Origin: an uncultured Odoribacter sp.
GTDB taxonomy: Bacteria > Bacteroidota > Bacteroidia > Bacteroidales > Marinifilaceae
Length of the DNA: 10,508 bases
Reading direction: 5' to 3'
NCBI GenBank assembly: GCA_905193145.1
Contig: CAJJNP010000118.1
Span: forward strand, 1 to 10,508
Shown here: positions 1-7,264 of the stretch, piece by piece
Numbering within the stretch: the stretch's first letter is position 1
How the letters are laid out: each line of letters opens with the position of its first letter
Notes under the pieces: generated by a model
Databases searched by the model: none
What the model was told of the DNA's origin: nothing
What the model saw: only the letters and a program-made list of their open reading frames with translations
Translations under genes and position numbers: made by a program

Positions 1-138
1 CAATAGTAAGTGAATGTTCATTGTGTATTTTGATCTTAATGATTTGCTTACAAAGTTATAAAAAAATATTTCAAATATCAGAAAATATTGTTATTTATAA
101 TAATATTGGGGTATAGGCAAAAAAAAATCTGTTTTAGG

Positions 139-169
139 TTTGAGTATTTGGATTTTAATATTACTTTTG
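139..169 (+). promoter_or_regulatory. Bacteroidetes-type promoter for tRNA-Leu
   Basis: TTTG at 139-142 is followed after 19 bases by TACTTTTG at 162-169. This matches the Bacteroides sigma-ABfr consensus (-33 TTTG, -7 TAnnTTTG) exactly. Transcription would start near 175-177, about 13 bases before the mature 5' end of the tRNA. The 138 bases upstream are AT-rich and show no supported gene. Confidence 0.8.
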
Positions 170-188
170 CGATGTCAAAATATGGCAT

Positions 189-270
189 GCGGGCGTGGTG
201 GAATTGGTAGACACGCCAGACTTAGGATCTGGTGTCGCAAGACTTGGGGGTTCGAGTCCCTTCGCCCGTA
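189..270 (+). tRNA. tRNA-Leu (anticodon UAG)
   Basis: The sequence folds as a class II tRNA of 82 nt. The acceptor stem GCGGGCG (189-195) pairs with CGCCCGT (263-269), with a G-U first pair, and A270 is the discriminator base. The anticodon stem CCAGA/TCTGG encloses the loop CTTAGGA, giving anticodon TAG, which reads leucine CUA and related CUN codons. A long variable arm (GTC-GCAA-GAC) is typical of tRNA-Leu. The T arm has the loop TTCGAGT. The 3' CCA is not encoded and must be added after transcription. It has its own promoter and terminator, so it is a single-gene unit ahead of tig. Confidence 0.97.
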
Positions 271-281
271 CTGAGCAAGGA

Positions 282-308
282 AGCCGCCTTATAAAAGGTG
301 GCTTTTTT
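282..308 (+). terminator. Rho-independent terminator of tRNA-Leu
   Basis: AGCCGCCTT (282-290) pairs with AAGGTGGCT (295-303), 9 bp with one G-U pair and a four-base ATAA loop. A T run at 303-308 follows directly. This ends the tRNA transcript 36 bases before the trigger factor start codon. Confidence 0.92.
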
Positions 309-344
309 CTAATAGAAATATAGTATAATATCAAATAATTTGGC

Positions 345-1697
345 ATGAATATAAGTAAAAACCAGATTGACAATCTCAATGCAACCATTAAGGTTGAATT
401 AGTTAAAGAGGATTATGCAGAACGCGTAGAGAAAGCGTTGAAGGATTATCAGAAAAAAGTTGTTGTGAATGGTTTCCGTCAAGGCAAAACTCCAATGGGA
501 ATTGTAAGGAAAATGTATGGAAAATCTGTGTTGGTAGATGAGCTTAATAATGTGCTGGGAGATGCTTTGAATAATTATATTAAAGATAATAATATACAGA
601 TTCTGGGAGAACCGCTGCCAAATGAAACTGCAGAAACAGTATGGGATTTTGAAGGTGGAAATTTCGAATTCTTGTATGATATCGCTTTGGCTCCAGAAGT
701 GAATGCTAAAATGAGCAAGCGTGAAAAAGTGCCTTATTATATTATTAAAGTTGACGATGAAATGATCGACAAGCAGATCGAGGGTATCTGTAAGAATAAT
801 GGTAATATGGTAGAGGTGGATGTGATTGAAGGCGATGAATACCTGAAAGGTGAGTTGATTGAATTGAATGAAAATGGTGAGATAAAAGAAGGTGGCATTA
901 AGAATGAAGATGCTTCTATGTCGCTTCATTATATGAAAGATGAAGAGGCACTGAATTCTTTTAAAGGAAAGAAAGTAGGAGAGGAAGTGAAATTCAATGC
1001 TGTGAAAGCTTATCCTAATAAAATAGATTTTGCAGCAATGTTGGGCGTCAATAAGGATCTTGCAGAAAAAGCTGGTGAATATTATTGCTTTATCATTAAA
1101 GAAATCAAACGTTATGTTGATGCTGAGGTAAATGAAGAATTATTTACCAAATTGTACGGAGAGGGAGTTGTAAAAGATGTTGCGGATTTCCGTGCTCGTG
1201 TCAAAGAGGATATTGAAAAACAGTTGAAGAATCATTCTGAATATCGTTTTACAATTGATGCAAAAGAAAAATTTGTAAAGAAGAATGAAGATGTTGTTTT
1301 GCCGGAAGACTTCTTGAAACGTTGGATTGTTGCTGTGAATGAAAATGTGAAAGCAGAGGAAGTCGATCGGGATTTCGAAGCTTATCGTGATGAATTCAAA
1401 TGGCACTTGGTAAAAGGTGCTATTATGAAGGAATATGATGTGAAAGTTGAAACTGAAGATATGAAGGTTGAGGCTCGTAACATTGCAGCTGCTCAATTAC
1501 AGCAATATGGATTATATGGTTTAACTGATGAACAGTTGGATGGTTTTGCTGCAAGATTATTGGGAGATGAAAAACAACGCCATAATTTGTATGAGAGAGC
1601 TCTAGATAATAAGGTGTTTACTGTTATTCGTGAAAATGTGAAGTTGGAAGAGCAAGAAATTTCTATGGCAGATTTTGAAAAATTATTTCAACAATAA
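345..1697 (+). CDS. tig: Trigger factor, ribosome-associated chaperone
   Basis: This 450-residue cytosolic chaperone docks at the ribosome exit tunnel and shields nascent chains. The N-terminal ribosome-binding domain (about 1-120) carries the signature GFRQGKTP at residues 43-50, so F44-R45 sit exactly where the E. coli FRK docking motif lies. The segment at about 107-119 (FEFLYDIALAPEV) also fits the family. Residues about 145-250 align in position with the FKBP-like PPIase domain but look diverged, as in other Bacteroidetes trigger factors, so isomerase activity is doubtful. From about 255 on, the sequence is the charged, helical C-terminal substrate-binding domain. Length is close to the usual 430-460. 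The ATG at 345 gives a complete N-terminus. No good promoter was found in the 36 bases after the tRNA terminator, so the transcription start is unknown. Confidence 0.96.
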   Translation: MNISKNQIDNLNATIKVELVKEDYAERVEKALKDYQKKVVVNGFRQGKTPMGIVRKMYGKSVLVDELNNVLGDALNNYIKDNNIQILGEPLPNETAETVWDFEGGNFEFLYDIALAPEVNAKMSKREKVPYYIIKVDDEMIDKQIEGICKNNGNMVEVDVIEGDEYLKGELIELNENGEIKEGGIKNEDASMSLHYMKDEEALNSFKGKKVGEEVKFNAVKAYPNKIDFAAMLGVNKDLAEKAGEYYCFIIKEIKRYVDAEVNEELFTKLYGEGVVKDVADFRARVKEDIEKQLKNHSEYRFTIDAKEKFVKKNEDVVLPEDFLKRWIVAVNENVKAEEVDRDFEAYRDEFKWHLVKGAIMKEYDVKVETEDMKVEARNIAAAQLQQYGLYGLTDEQLDGFAARLLGDEKQRHNLYERALDNKVFTVIRENVKLEEQEISMADFEKLFQQ

Positions 1698-1769
1698 TTA
1701 TCGATTTTTGTTTGATTGACAAATATCGTGTTGTAATAAACACTCTCTTATGAGAGATTGGTTAATGAG

Positions 1770-1814
1770 CCTACGGTTCTGATAAATGAAAATGTCAGAA
1801 TCGTAGGTTTCTTT
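1770..1814 (+). terminator. Strong hairpin with T-rich tail after tig
   Basis: CCTACGGTTCTGA (1770-1782) pairs with TCAGAATCGTAGG (1795-1807), 13 bp with a single G-U pair and a 12-base loop, followed by TTTCTTT (1808-1814). A small hairpin, CTCTC-TTAT-GAGAG (1743-1756), precedes it. It is the natural terminator for tig. It ends only 25 bases before the preferred protease start, so it could also act as an attenuator between tig and the next operon. Confidence 0.8.
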
Positions 1815-1839
1815 ATAAAAAATGGTTGTTTCAGTGAAT

Positions 1840-3057
1840 ATGTATCAGACTTATATTTTGAAGAATGGACTGAAGGTGATTCATCAGCAGATAGCAGGAA
1901 AAGCTGCTTGGTGTGGGTTGATTATTGGTGTAGGAAGTCGTGACGAGCAACCGGAGGAGGAAGGAATTGCTCATTTTATTGAGCATGTGATTTTTAAGGG
2001 GACAGAAAAGAGAAAAGCTTATCATATTTTAAGTCGAATTGAGGATGTAGGAGGAGAGTTGAATGCATATACTACGAAGGAAGATACGTGTATATATGCT
2101 TCTTTTTTGCCTACGGATTATGAACGAGTTTTAGAGTTGTTTGCAGATATTGTATTCAATTCGATTTTTCCGGAAAAGGAAATAGAGAAAGAAAAAGAGG
2201 TTGTTCTTGATGAGATTAATTCATATAAGGATAGTCCAGGAGAATTGATTTTTGATGATTTTGAGGAATTGATATATAGAGGTTATCCTATTGGACGTAA
2301 TATATTAGGCAGTGAAGAGGCGGTGAAAGGGTTGAATCGTGATAGCATCTTGAAGTTTGTAAAGAGGAATTATTCTCCTTCGAAGATGGTTATCAGTTCT
2401 ATTGGATATTTTTCTTTTGAAAAATTAGTGAAGTTGGTTGAATGTTATTTTGGCGAAATACCGGAATATGAGAATCCTTTGGTTCGGTTAAAGCCGGAAA
2501 TATATCAGCCTCAAATACATATTATTGAGAAAGATACATACCAAAATCATTGTATTATAGGTAATGTAGCATATGATTATATGCAGGATAATCGTTTGGC
2601 CTTGTCGTTGTTGGTAAATATATTGGGGGGTACAGGTATGAATTCCAGGCTAAATTTGAATATTCGTGAAAAATATGGATTGGCTTATAATATTGAAGCT
2701 GCTTATACTCCATATTCTGATACAGGAGTATTTACAGTTTATTTTGGTTGTGATGCTGAGGATCAGGAGCGTTGTTTGCGTTTGGTTCGTAAGGAGATGG
2801 CAGTACTTTGCGAGAAGCAATTAGGAGTTGTGCAATTGCGTAAAGCTAAACGTCAAATGGTTGGGCAAATTACGTTGTCATCTGAAAATTATGAGAATAT
2901 GATGTTATCTATAGGAAAGAGCTTCCTTATTTATGGGAAGGTGGATGAGTTGGAGGATATTTGTGCTGAAGTAGAAAGCTTGACTCCTGAGCTTTTATTT
3001 CAAGTTGCAAAGGAAATTTTTGCTGCAGATAAGCAATCGGTATTGGTGTATAAGTAA
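1840..3057 (+). CDS. M16 family zinc metallopeptidase (insulinase/processing-peptidase type)
   Basis: A zinc-dependent endopeptidase of the M16 clan, 405 residues, the usual size of single-unit M16B enzymes such as bacterial processing-peptidase homologues, which generally act as dimers. The inverted zinc motif HFIEH is at residues 45-49 (ligands H45 and H49, catalytic E48), and the third ligand is E125 in VVLDEI, 76 residues after H49 as in the family. The second half has the conserved R/Y segment around LNIREKYGLAYN (272-284). No signal peptide is seen, so it is probably cytosolic. I chose ATG 1840 because M16 proteins begin close to the YxLxNGL strand. ATG 1822 would add six residues and would lie just 8 bases after the hairpin tail. 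The O-methyltransferase follows after 11 bases, so the two are probably co-transcribed. The physiological substrate cannot be told from sequence. Confidence 0.93.
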   Translation: MYQTYILKNGLKVIHQQIAGKAAWCGLIIGVGSRDEQPEEEGIAHFIEHVIFKGTEKRKAYHILSRIEDVGGELNAYTTKEDTCIYASFLPTDYERVLELFADIVFNSIFPEKEIEKEKEVVLDEINSYKDSPGELIFDDFEELIYRGYPIGRNILGSEEAVKGLNRDSILKFVKRNYSPSKMVISSIGYFSFEKLVKLVECYFGEIPEYENPLVRLKPEIYQPQIHIIEKDTYQNHCIIGNVAYDYMQDNRLALSLLVNILGGTGMNSRLNLNIREKYGLAYNIEAAYTPYSDTGVFTVYFGCDAEDQERCLRLVRKEMAVLCEKQLGVVQLRKAKRQMVGQITLSSENYENMMLSIGKSFLIYGKVDELEDICAEVESLTPELLFQVAKEIFAADKQSVLVYK

Positions 3058-3068
3058 GTTGTGTAAGT

Positions 3069-3701
3069 ATGGAAATAACGGTCGATTTGGAAGAATATAT
3101 TGAAAAGCATTCAGAAAAGGAACCTGACATTTTAGCTCAATTGTCGCGTGATACTCACAGAAAAGTTTTACGTCCTAGAATGCTGTCTGGAAATATGCAA
3201 GGTCAGTTTTTGAAAATGCTATGCAAAATGATAAAGGCTGAAAGGGTATTGGAAATAGGAACATATACTGGATATTCTGCTATTTCAATGGTGATGGGAA
3301 TGGAAAGGGGCGTGTTGGATACAATTGATATAAATGATGAAATAGAAGATTTTACTCGCGAATATATAGAACGTAGTGGATTTTGTGAGAGAATACATTT
3401 TCATATAGGAGATGCATGTGAGATTATTCCGACATTGGATGGTATGTTTGATTTGGTTTTTATTGATGCAGATAAACGACAGTATGTGGAATATTATCGG
3501 TTAGTGATTGATCGGGTGCGCTCGGGAGGTTTAATTGTTGCAGATGATGTCTTATGGGATGGTAAGGTTGTGGATAGCAAAAGTCAGGATGCTCAAACAA
3601 GAGGAATTTTGGAATTTAATGATTGGGTCCAAGAGGATTCTCGAGTTGAAAATATTATGTTTCCGGTTCGCCATGGTTTAATGCTTATTCGCAAAAAATA
3701 A
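3069..3701 (+). CDS. Class I SAM-dependent O-methyltransferase (caffeoyl-CoA OMT-like)
   Basis: A 210-residue Methyltransf_3 family enzyme that transfers a methyl group from S-adenosylmethionine to a hydroxyl, usually with a divalent metal. SAM motif I is LEIGTYTGYS (61-70). The acidic residue of motif II lies in DTIDIND (84-90). The metal and catalytic region is FIDADKRQYV (131-140) followed by GGLIVADDVLWDGKV (153-167). Plant catechol O-methyltransferase relatives use Asp-Asp-Asn as metal ligands; here the last position reads Asp (D160), a modest departure. No signal peptide or membrane segment is present. It lies 11 bases after the M16 protease gene and probably shares its transcript. The acceptor substrate is unknown, and bacterial members often act on small catechol-like or tRNA hydroxyls. 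Confidence 0.92.
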   Translation: MEITVDLEEYIEKHSEKEPDILAQLSRDTHRKVLRPRMLSGNMQGQFLKMLCKMIKAERVLEIGTYTGYSAISMVMGMERGVLDTIDINDEIEDFTREYIERSGFCERIHFHIGDACEIIPTLDGMFDLVFIDADKRQYVEYYRLVIDRVRSGGLIVADDVLWDGKVVDSKSQDAQTRGILEFNDWVQEDSRVENIMFPVRHGLMLIRKK

Positions 3702-3736
3702 TGGAATACTACTCTGTGTATTGAATTCCTAGGGGA

Positions 3737-3765
3737 TATGTTATACTTAAAAAATATTATATTTG
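3737..3765 (+). promoter_or_regulatory. Probable promoter of thyA-folA
   Basis: TATATTTG at 3758-3765 matches the Bacteroides -7 box TAnnTTTG. The best -33 candidate is TATG at 3737-3740, one mismatch from TTTG with a somewhat short 17-base spacer. Transcription would start near 3772, giving a leader of about 20 bases before the thyA ATG. Confidence 0.5.
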
Positions 3766-3790
3766 CGGATAATTTCTTATTTAGATTGTT

Positions 3791-4585
3791 ATGAGGCAAT
3801 ATTTAGATTTGTTGGAGAGAATTCTACGAGAAGGAGCCGAGAAAACAGATCGCACAGGAACAGGTACGATAAGTGTGTTTGGTCATCAGATGCGTTTTGA
3901 TTTGCAAGCAGGCTTTCCTTTGTTGACGACAAAAAAACTGCATCTGAAATCGATTATCTATGAATTGTTATGGTTTCTGAAAGGTGATACAAATGTAAAA
4001 TATCTGCAGGATAATGGAGTCCGAATTTGGAATGAGTGGGCTGACGAACATGGCGATTTAGGTCATATTTATGGTTATCAGTGGCGGTCATGGCCAAAAC
4101 CGGATGGTTCGCATTTAGACCAAATCTCCCAGGTTATTCATGATATAAAAAATACTCCAGATTCTAGACGTTTAATTGTTAGTGCGTGGAATGCTGGTGA
4201 TATAGAGAATATGGCACTTGCTCCTTGCCATGCATTGTTTCAATTTTATGTGGTGAACGGACGTTTATCTTGTCAGCTATACCAGAGGAGTGCAGATTCG
4301 TTCTTAGGTGTACCATTTAATATTGCTTCTTACGCATTGTTGACAATGATGATTGCACAAGTTTGTGGATTACAAGCAGGAGAATTTGTGCATACATTGG
4401 GTGATGCTCATATTTATTTGAATCATATTGAACAGGTAAAAACTCAGTTGGCTAGAGCGCCTAGGGAGTTGCCACAAATGATAATTAATCCTGAAGTGAA
4501 GGATATTTTTAATTTTCAGTATGAAGATTTTGAATTGGTAGGTTATAATCCACATCCTCATATCAAGGGTGAAATTTCTGTGTAG
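3791..4585 (+). CDS. thyA: Thymidylate synthase (ThyA)
   Basis: Converts dUMP to dTMP in the cytosol, using 5,10-methylenetetrahydrofolate as both carbon donor and reductant and releasing dihydrofolate. The protein has 264 residues, the same as E. coli ThyA, and active-site residues fall at nearly the same numbers: R21 in DRTGTG, R126-R127 in DSRRLIV, the nucleophile C146 in LAPCHALF, R166 and S167 in YQRSADS, D169, N177, and H208/Y210 in the dUMP-binding loop. The C-terminus ends in ...GEISV, the mobile tail that closes the active site. folA starts 22 bases downstream, and the pair forms the classic thymidylate cycle, since DHFR recycles the dihydrofolate made here. Complete, with no unusual changes. 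Confidence 0.98.
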   Translation: MRQYLDLLERILREGAEKTDRTGTGTISVFGHQMRFDLQAGFPLLTTKKLHLKSIIYELLWFLKGDTNVKYLQDNGVRIWNEWADEHGDLGHIYGYQWRSWPKPDGSHLDQISQVIHDIKNTPDSRRLIVSAWNAGDIENMALAPCHALFQFYVVNGRLSCQLYQRSADSFLGVPFNIASYALLTMMIAQVCGLQAGEFVHTLGDAHIYLNHIEQVKTQLARAPRELPQMIINPEVKDIFNFQYEDFELVGYNPHPHIKGEISV

Positions 4586-4607
4586 TAATAATTAAACGAT
4601 TATTTTT

Positions 4608-5096
4608 ATGATTTTAAGTATGATTGTTGCAGCCGCAGAGAACGGTGTAATAGGGCGCGATAATAGTCTTGTTTGGCATTTGTCTTCTGATTTGAAACAT
4701 TTTAAGGCAATAACTTCTGGACATACCGTAATTATGGGGCGTCGGACATTTGAATCTATAGGTAGAGCTTTGCCTAAAAGACGGAATATAGTTGTTTCTA
4801 GGAATAATTTATATCAAGCAGAAGGATGTGAGGTGGCTACAAGTGTAGCGGAGGCATTATATATGGTGCAGGATGAGGATGAAGTATTTGTGATTGGTGG
4901 TGGTTCCATATATAGGGAGGTGTGGAATTTAGCAGACAAATTATATTTGACGGTGGTGCATACTCACGTTGAAGGAGATACCTTTATTCCAAAGATAGAT
5001 TCTGCAATCTGGAAAGAGGTGAGTAAATTAGATTGTGCGGCTAGCGATAAAGATGATTTTGATTATTCATTTATTGATTATATTCGGGAAAAATAA
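4608..5096 (+). CDS. folA: Dihydrofolate reductase
   Basis: NADPH-dependent reduction of dihydrofolate to tetrahydrofolate, and the target of trimethoprim. At 162 residues it is the normal chromosomal size. Visible landmarks are the N-terminal strand MILSMIVAAAENGVIG, the catalytic acid D28 in HLSSDLKHFK, the NADPH-binding stretch VIMGRRTFESIG (41-52), the folate-tail arginine region LPKRRN (55-60), IGGGSIY (96-102) and T115. The Met20-loop segment reads LVW (21-23) where E. coli has MPW, so the usual proline is valine, and the proline before the Ala-Asp pair is serine (S26). It follows thyA by 22 bases in the same operon. No terminator was identified after it. Confidence 0.97.
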   Translation: MILSMIVAAAENGVIGRDNSLVWHLSSDLKHFKAITSGHTVIMGRRTFESIGRALPKRRNIVVSRNNLYQAEGCEVATSVAEALYMVQDEDEVFVIGGGSIYREVWNLADKLYLTVVHTHVEGDTFIPKIDSAIWKEVSKLDCAASDKDDFDYSFIDYIREK

Positions 5097-5119
5097 GCAC
5101 TCTTTTGTTTGAAGCTAAG

Positions 5120-5151
5120 TTTGGTAAAACGCAAAGTATTATTTACATTTG
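5120..5151 (+). promoter_or_regulatory. Bacteroidetes-type promoter for the glycan gene pair
   Basis: TTTG at 5120-5123 is followed after 20 bases by TACATTTG at 5144-5151, a full match to the -33/-7 Bacteroides consensus. Transcription would start near 5157-5159 with a leader of roughly 33 bases before the glycosyltransferase ATG. The -7 box lies inside a perfect palindrome listed separately. Confidence 0.75.
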
Positions 5152-5159
5152 CAATGTAA
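5143..5159. promoter_or_regulatory. Perfect 17-bp palindrome over the -7 box, candidate operator
   Basis: TTACATT (5143-5149), a TGC spacer, then AATGTAA (5153-5159) give seven-base arms with perfect dyad symmetry. It covers the whole -7 element and reaches the predicted start site, so a bound dimeric repressor would block initiation. No regulator gene lies in the window. Part of the symmetry may be chance in AT-rich DNA. Confidence 0.4.
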
Positions 5160-5191
5160 GTGAGTCGTATAAATAAATAAGAAATTTCAGA

Positions 5192-5908
5192 ATGCAAAGT
5201 ATTCATATAATTACCCCTGTTAAGGATTCTATTGATTTGACATTGCAAACCATAGAAGCTGTTATGTCATCTGATTTGAAGGCTCCTTTTATTTATACTG
5301 TGTATAATGATTTCAGTACTGCTGAAAATACAGCAAGATTGAAAGAAGCCTCAGAAAAATGGGGATTCGAATTAGTGAATCTTTCTGATATAACCACACA
5401 TCCTTCTCCAAACTATTTATTTGTGTTGCAAATAGCTCAGGAGCGGGCAATAGCAGCTGAAGCTGGTTTGTTGATTGTTGAATCAGATGTTTTGGTGAAA
5501 AAGGAAACTTTGCAGTCTTTATTTGATGGAGCATTAGAAAGAAGCGATTGTGGGATAGCAGCTGCTGTTACTGTTGATGAGCATGGAAATATTAATTATC
5601 CTTATTTATTTGCTCAGGGTAATGAAAATATGGTATATGCTGAAAAAAGACATTGCAGTTTTTGCTGCTCTTTATTGACGCTGAATTTTTTGCGTAAATT
5701 TGATTTCCATTTGTTAGACCCTGAAAAAAATTGGCATGATGTTACAATATCTCATCAGTCTTTGAAAGAGGGTTTTAAGAACTATTTGTTCACTACATTG
5801 CCTGTATTACACAGGCCTCATAGTAGTCGTCCTTGGAAACAACTTAAATATAAAAATCCTTTGAAGTATTATTGGTTGAAATATACTAAAGGATTGGATA
5901 AAATTTAA
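5192..5908 (+). CDS. GT-A fold (family 2-like) glycosyltransferase
   Basis: A 238-residue probable glycosyltransferase. It opens with the GT2-type strand SIHIITPVKDSIDLTLQTIEA, a YND strand at 38-40, and an acidic ESD triad (97-99) in LLIVESDVLVKKETL at the position of the metal- and nucleotide-sugar-binding DxD. The C-terminal part (181-210) has WHDVTISHQSLKEGF followed by PVLHRPHSS, resembling the DxxLSxRxxxxGF...H pattern of GT2 enzymes, with D183, H207 and H210 as candidates for acceptor or metal contacts. A cysteine cluster HCSFCC (154-159) is unusual. No membrane segment is seen, so it is cytosolic or peripheral. It has its own promoter and precedes an O-antigen ligase/polymerase-like gene, which suggests surface-polysaccharide work. 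The donor sugar cannot be told. Confidence 0.75.
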   Translation: MQSIHIITPVKDSIDLTLQTIEAVMSSDLKAPFIYTVYNDFSTAENTARLKEASEKWGFELVNLSDITTHPSPNYLFVLQIAQERAIAAEAGLLIVESDVLVKKETLQSLFDGALERSDCGIAAAVTVDEHGNINYPYLFAQGNENMVYAEKRHCSFCCSLLTLNFLRKFDFHLLDPEKNWHDVTISHQSLKEGFKNYLFTTLPVLHRPHSSRPWKQLKYKNPLKYYWLKYTKGLDKI

Positions 5909-5938
5909 ATAGAAAGTATACGTAGCTATATTTTCTAT
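5909..5938 (+). other. 12-bp hairpin filling the whole gap between two genes
   Basis: ATAGAAAGTATA (5909-5920) pairs with TATATTTTCTAT (5927-5938), 12 bp with one G-U pair and the six-base loop CGTAGC. It begins on the base after the glycosyltransferase stop codon and ends on the base before the next ATG. There is no T run after it, so it is not a standard terminator. It could restrain translation of the downstream gene or mark an RNA-processing site. Confidence 0.6.
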
Positions 5939-7264
5939 ATGAAGTGGCAGAAAATAGTAATAAGCTTGTTTATGCTAAAAGATATTCGTATATGGATTTT
6001 TATTATTCTCTCTTTTTTACTGGGGAGTATAAATGTTCTTTATAATGTCACTTTTTATATAGTATTGTTGAGTGCTTTATGTGTAAATATTGCAATAGAT
6101 CCTAAGAGTTTTTTTAAAGAAGTACGGAAAGAGTGGAAATATTTGATGCTTCCTATTGTTGTATGTATTTATTTAGTGGTGCATTATTTATTTTCTTTGT
6201 TGGGAAAGTCAGTTGGATATAAAATATCGTGGAGAACAACAGAACCATTGCTCTTGTATTTTTTTGTAATCACTCTTTATCTGTTATCTCTAAAAAAAAT
6301 AATGACACCTAGTGCTTTATGGAAAGCTTTGAAGTCTTTTTGTTGGGGTGTTTTGGTATTGAATTTTACTAAATTTTTTTGTGTTACAGGACTTTCAGTA
6401 TTTTCTGAACCGACTGAAGCTATAGCTTTTTTATATACAAGTCGATTTGGTTGTAATATGGATATGTTGGGTGGATATGTTTATTTAGAACCGCAAACAA
6501 CCTATTTGGTTATTTCAGCTTTGATTTCTTATTTTGCTATTTTAAAATACGATAATGCTGTTTCTAAACGACAAGAATTATTAGGTAGTATCGTTATTTT
6601 TGTTTTCTCTTTGATTTTCTTATCATTTGCAGTTGCCAAAGGTGCCATCTTGTCTCTTTGTGTAGGTATGCTGATATTATCTGTTTTATATTGGTCAAAA
6701 AAAACGCTTCGCTTTAAACTGCTTTCTCTTTGTTTAGGGTTGTTGCTGTTTGTTGGTGGATATGTTTTATGTTCTGATGTCTATGTTGATCGTTACAGAG
6801 AAATGAAACAAGAAATTATAGGTGTGCAAGAGGGAAATTATGTTGGAGGTACTGTGGCATCAAGATTAGGTGCCTTGAAAGAGAGTTTCAGTCATTGGAG
6901 TGAATATAAGTATTGGGGGTTAGGGGTATATAAAAATGCAAGGGCTGATGAATGGTATGCAACATCTCCTTATTTGTCCATAGAAACTCATAATTCACAT
7001 AATACTTTTGCTGAATATTGGTTGGATGCAGGAATTCTGGGCCTTGTATTTATTTTATGTTATTTTGTGTGTCCTATAATCAGAATGATACGGCATAGAT
7101 GTTATTTATATTTGGCAATAGCAATTATATCATCCTTGTTTATATCGGGAAATATTTTTATACTTACCATGGAAGATTCAAGACCGATGTTTATATTTAT
7201 GCTTGTTATATGCTATTTATTCCAAGATAATTTATTAAAGATACAAAAAAATGAGTACTATTAA
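5939..7264 (+). CDS. O-antigen ligase/polymerase-like membrane protein (WaaL/Wzy superfamily)
   Basis: A 441-residue inner-membrane protein with about 11-12 hydrophobic segments, roughly at 17-35, 37-53, 68-88, 103-118, 133-150, 186-203, 214-232, 234-251, 260-278, 364-383, 388-408 and 415-429. A long non-membrane loop (about 279-363) carries the hallmarks of the O-antigen ligase superfamily: VASRLGALKESFSHW (306-320, with R309), then YWGLGVYKN (325-333), then ETHNSHNTFAEYWLDAG (349-365). Members join undecaprenol-linked glycans to lipid A core (ligase) or to each other (polymerase); sequence alone does not decide which. The partner gene upstream is a glycosyltransferase, 30 bases away. Its stop codon overlaps that of the convergent cytidylyltransferase gene. 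Composition is markedly AT-rich, common for polysaccharide genes. ATG 5975 is an alternative start. Confidence 0.82.
   Translation: MKWQKIVISLFMLKDIRIWIFIILSFLLGSINVLYNVTFYIVLLSALCVNIAIDPKSFFKEVRKEWKYLMLPIVVCIYLVVHYLFSLLGKSVGYKISWRTTEPLLLYFFVITLYLLSLKKIMTPSALWKALKSFCWGVLVLNFTKFFCVTGLSVFSEPTEAIAFLYTSRFGCNMDMLGGYVYLEPQTTYLVISALISYFAILKYDNAVSKRQELLGSIVIFVFSLIFLSFAVAKGAILSLCVGMLILSVLYWSKKTLRFKLLSLCLGLLLFVGGYVLCSDVYVDRYREMKQEIIGVQEGNYVGGTVASRLGALKESFSHWSEYKYWGLGVYKNARADEWYATSPYLSIETHNSHNTFAEYWLDAGILGLVFILCYFVCPIIRMIRHRCYLYLAIAIISSLFISGNIFILTMEDSRPMFIFMLVICYLFQDNLLKIQKNEYY

Noticed and set aside
336..342. TAATTTG near the tig start as a -7 promoter box
   Set aside because: It is one base short of TAnnTTTG, lacks a -33 partner, and is only two bases from the ATG, so the start site would fall inside the gene.
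399..929. Long minus-strand open frame opposite trigger factor (also 1140-1496)
   Set aside because: The translation is rich in F, I, H and N as expected for the antisense of an AT-rich coding gene, with no recognisable family; trigger factor on the other strand is certain.
1716..1721. TTGACA resembling a sigma-70 -35 box before the protease
   Set aside because: No -10 at proper spacing is present, and Bacteroidetes primary promoters use TTTG/TAnnTTTG.
1758..1943. Plus-strand 61-residue open frame overlapping the hairpin and the protease start
   Set aside because: It runs through the terminator hairpin and is out of frame with the clearly conserved M16 protease start.
3703..3729. GGAAT...ATTCC inverted repeat after the O-methyltransferase
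   Set aside because: The stem is five base pairs with a long loop and no T run after it, so a terminator cannot be supported.
4587..4607. AATAAT/ATTATT mini-hairpin followed by Ts between thyA and folA
   Set aside because: The stem is six A-T pairs only, too weak for a terminator, and thyA-folA is expected to be one operon.
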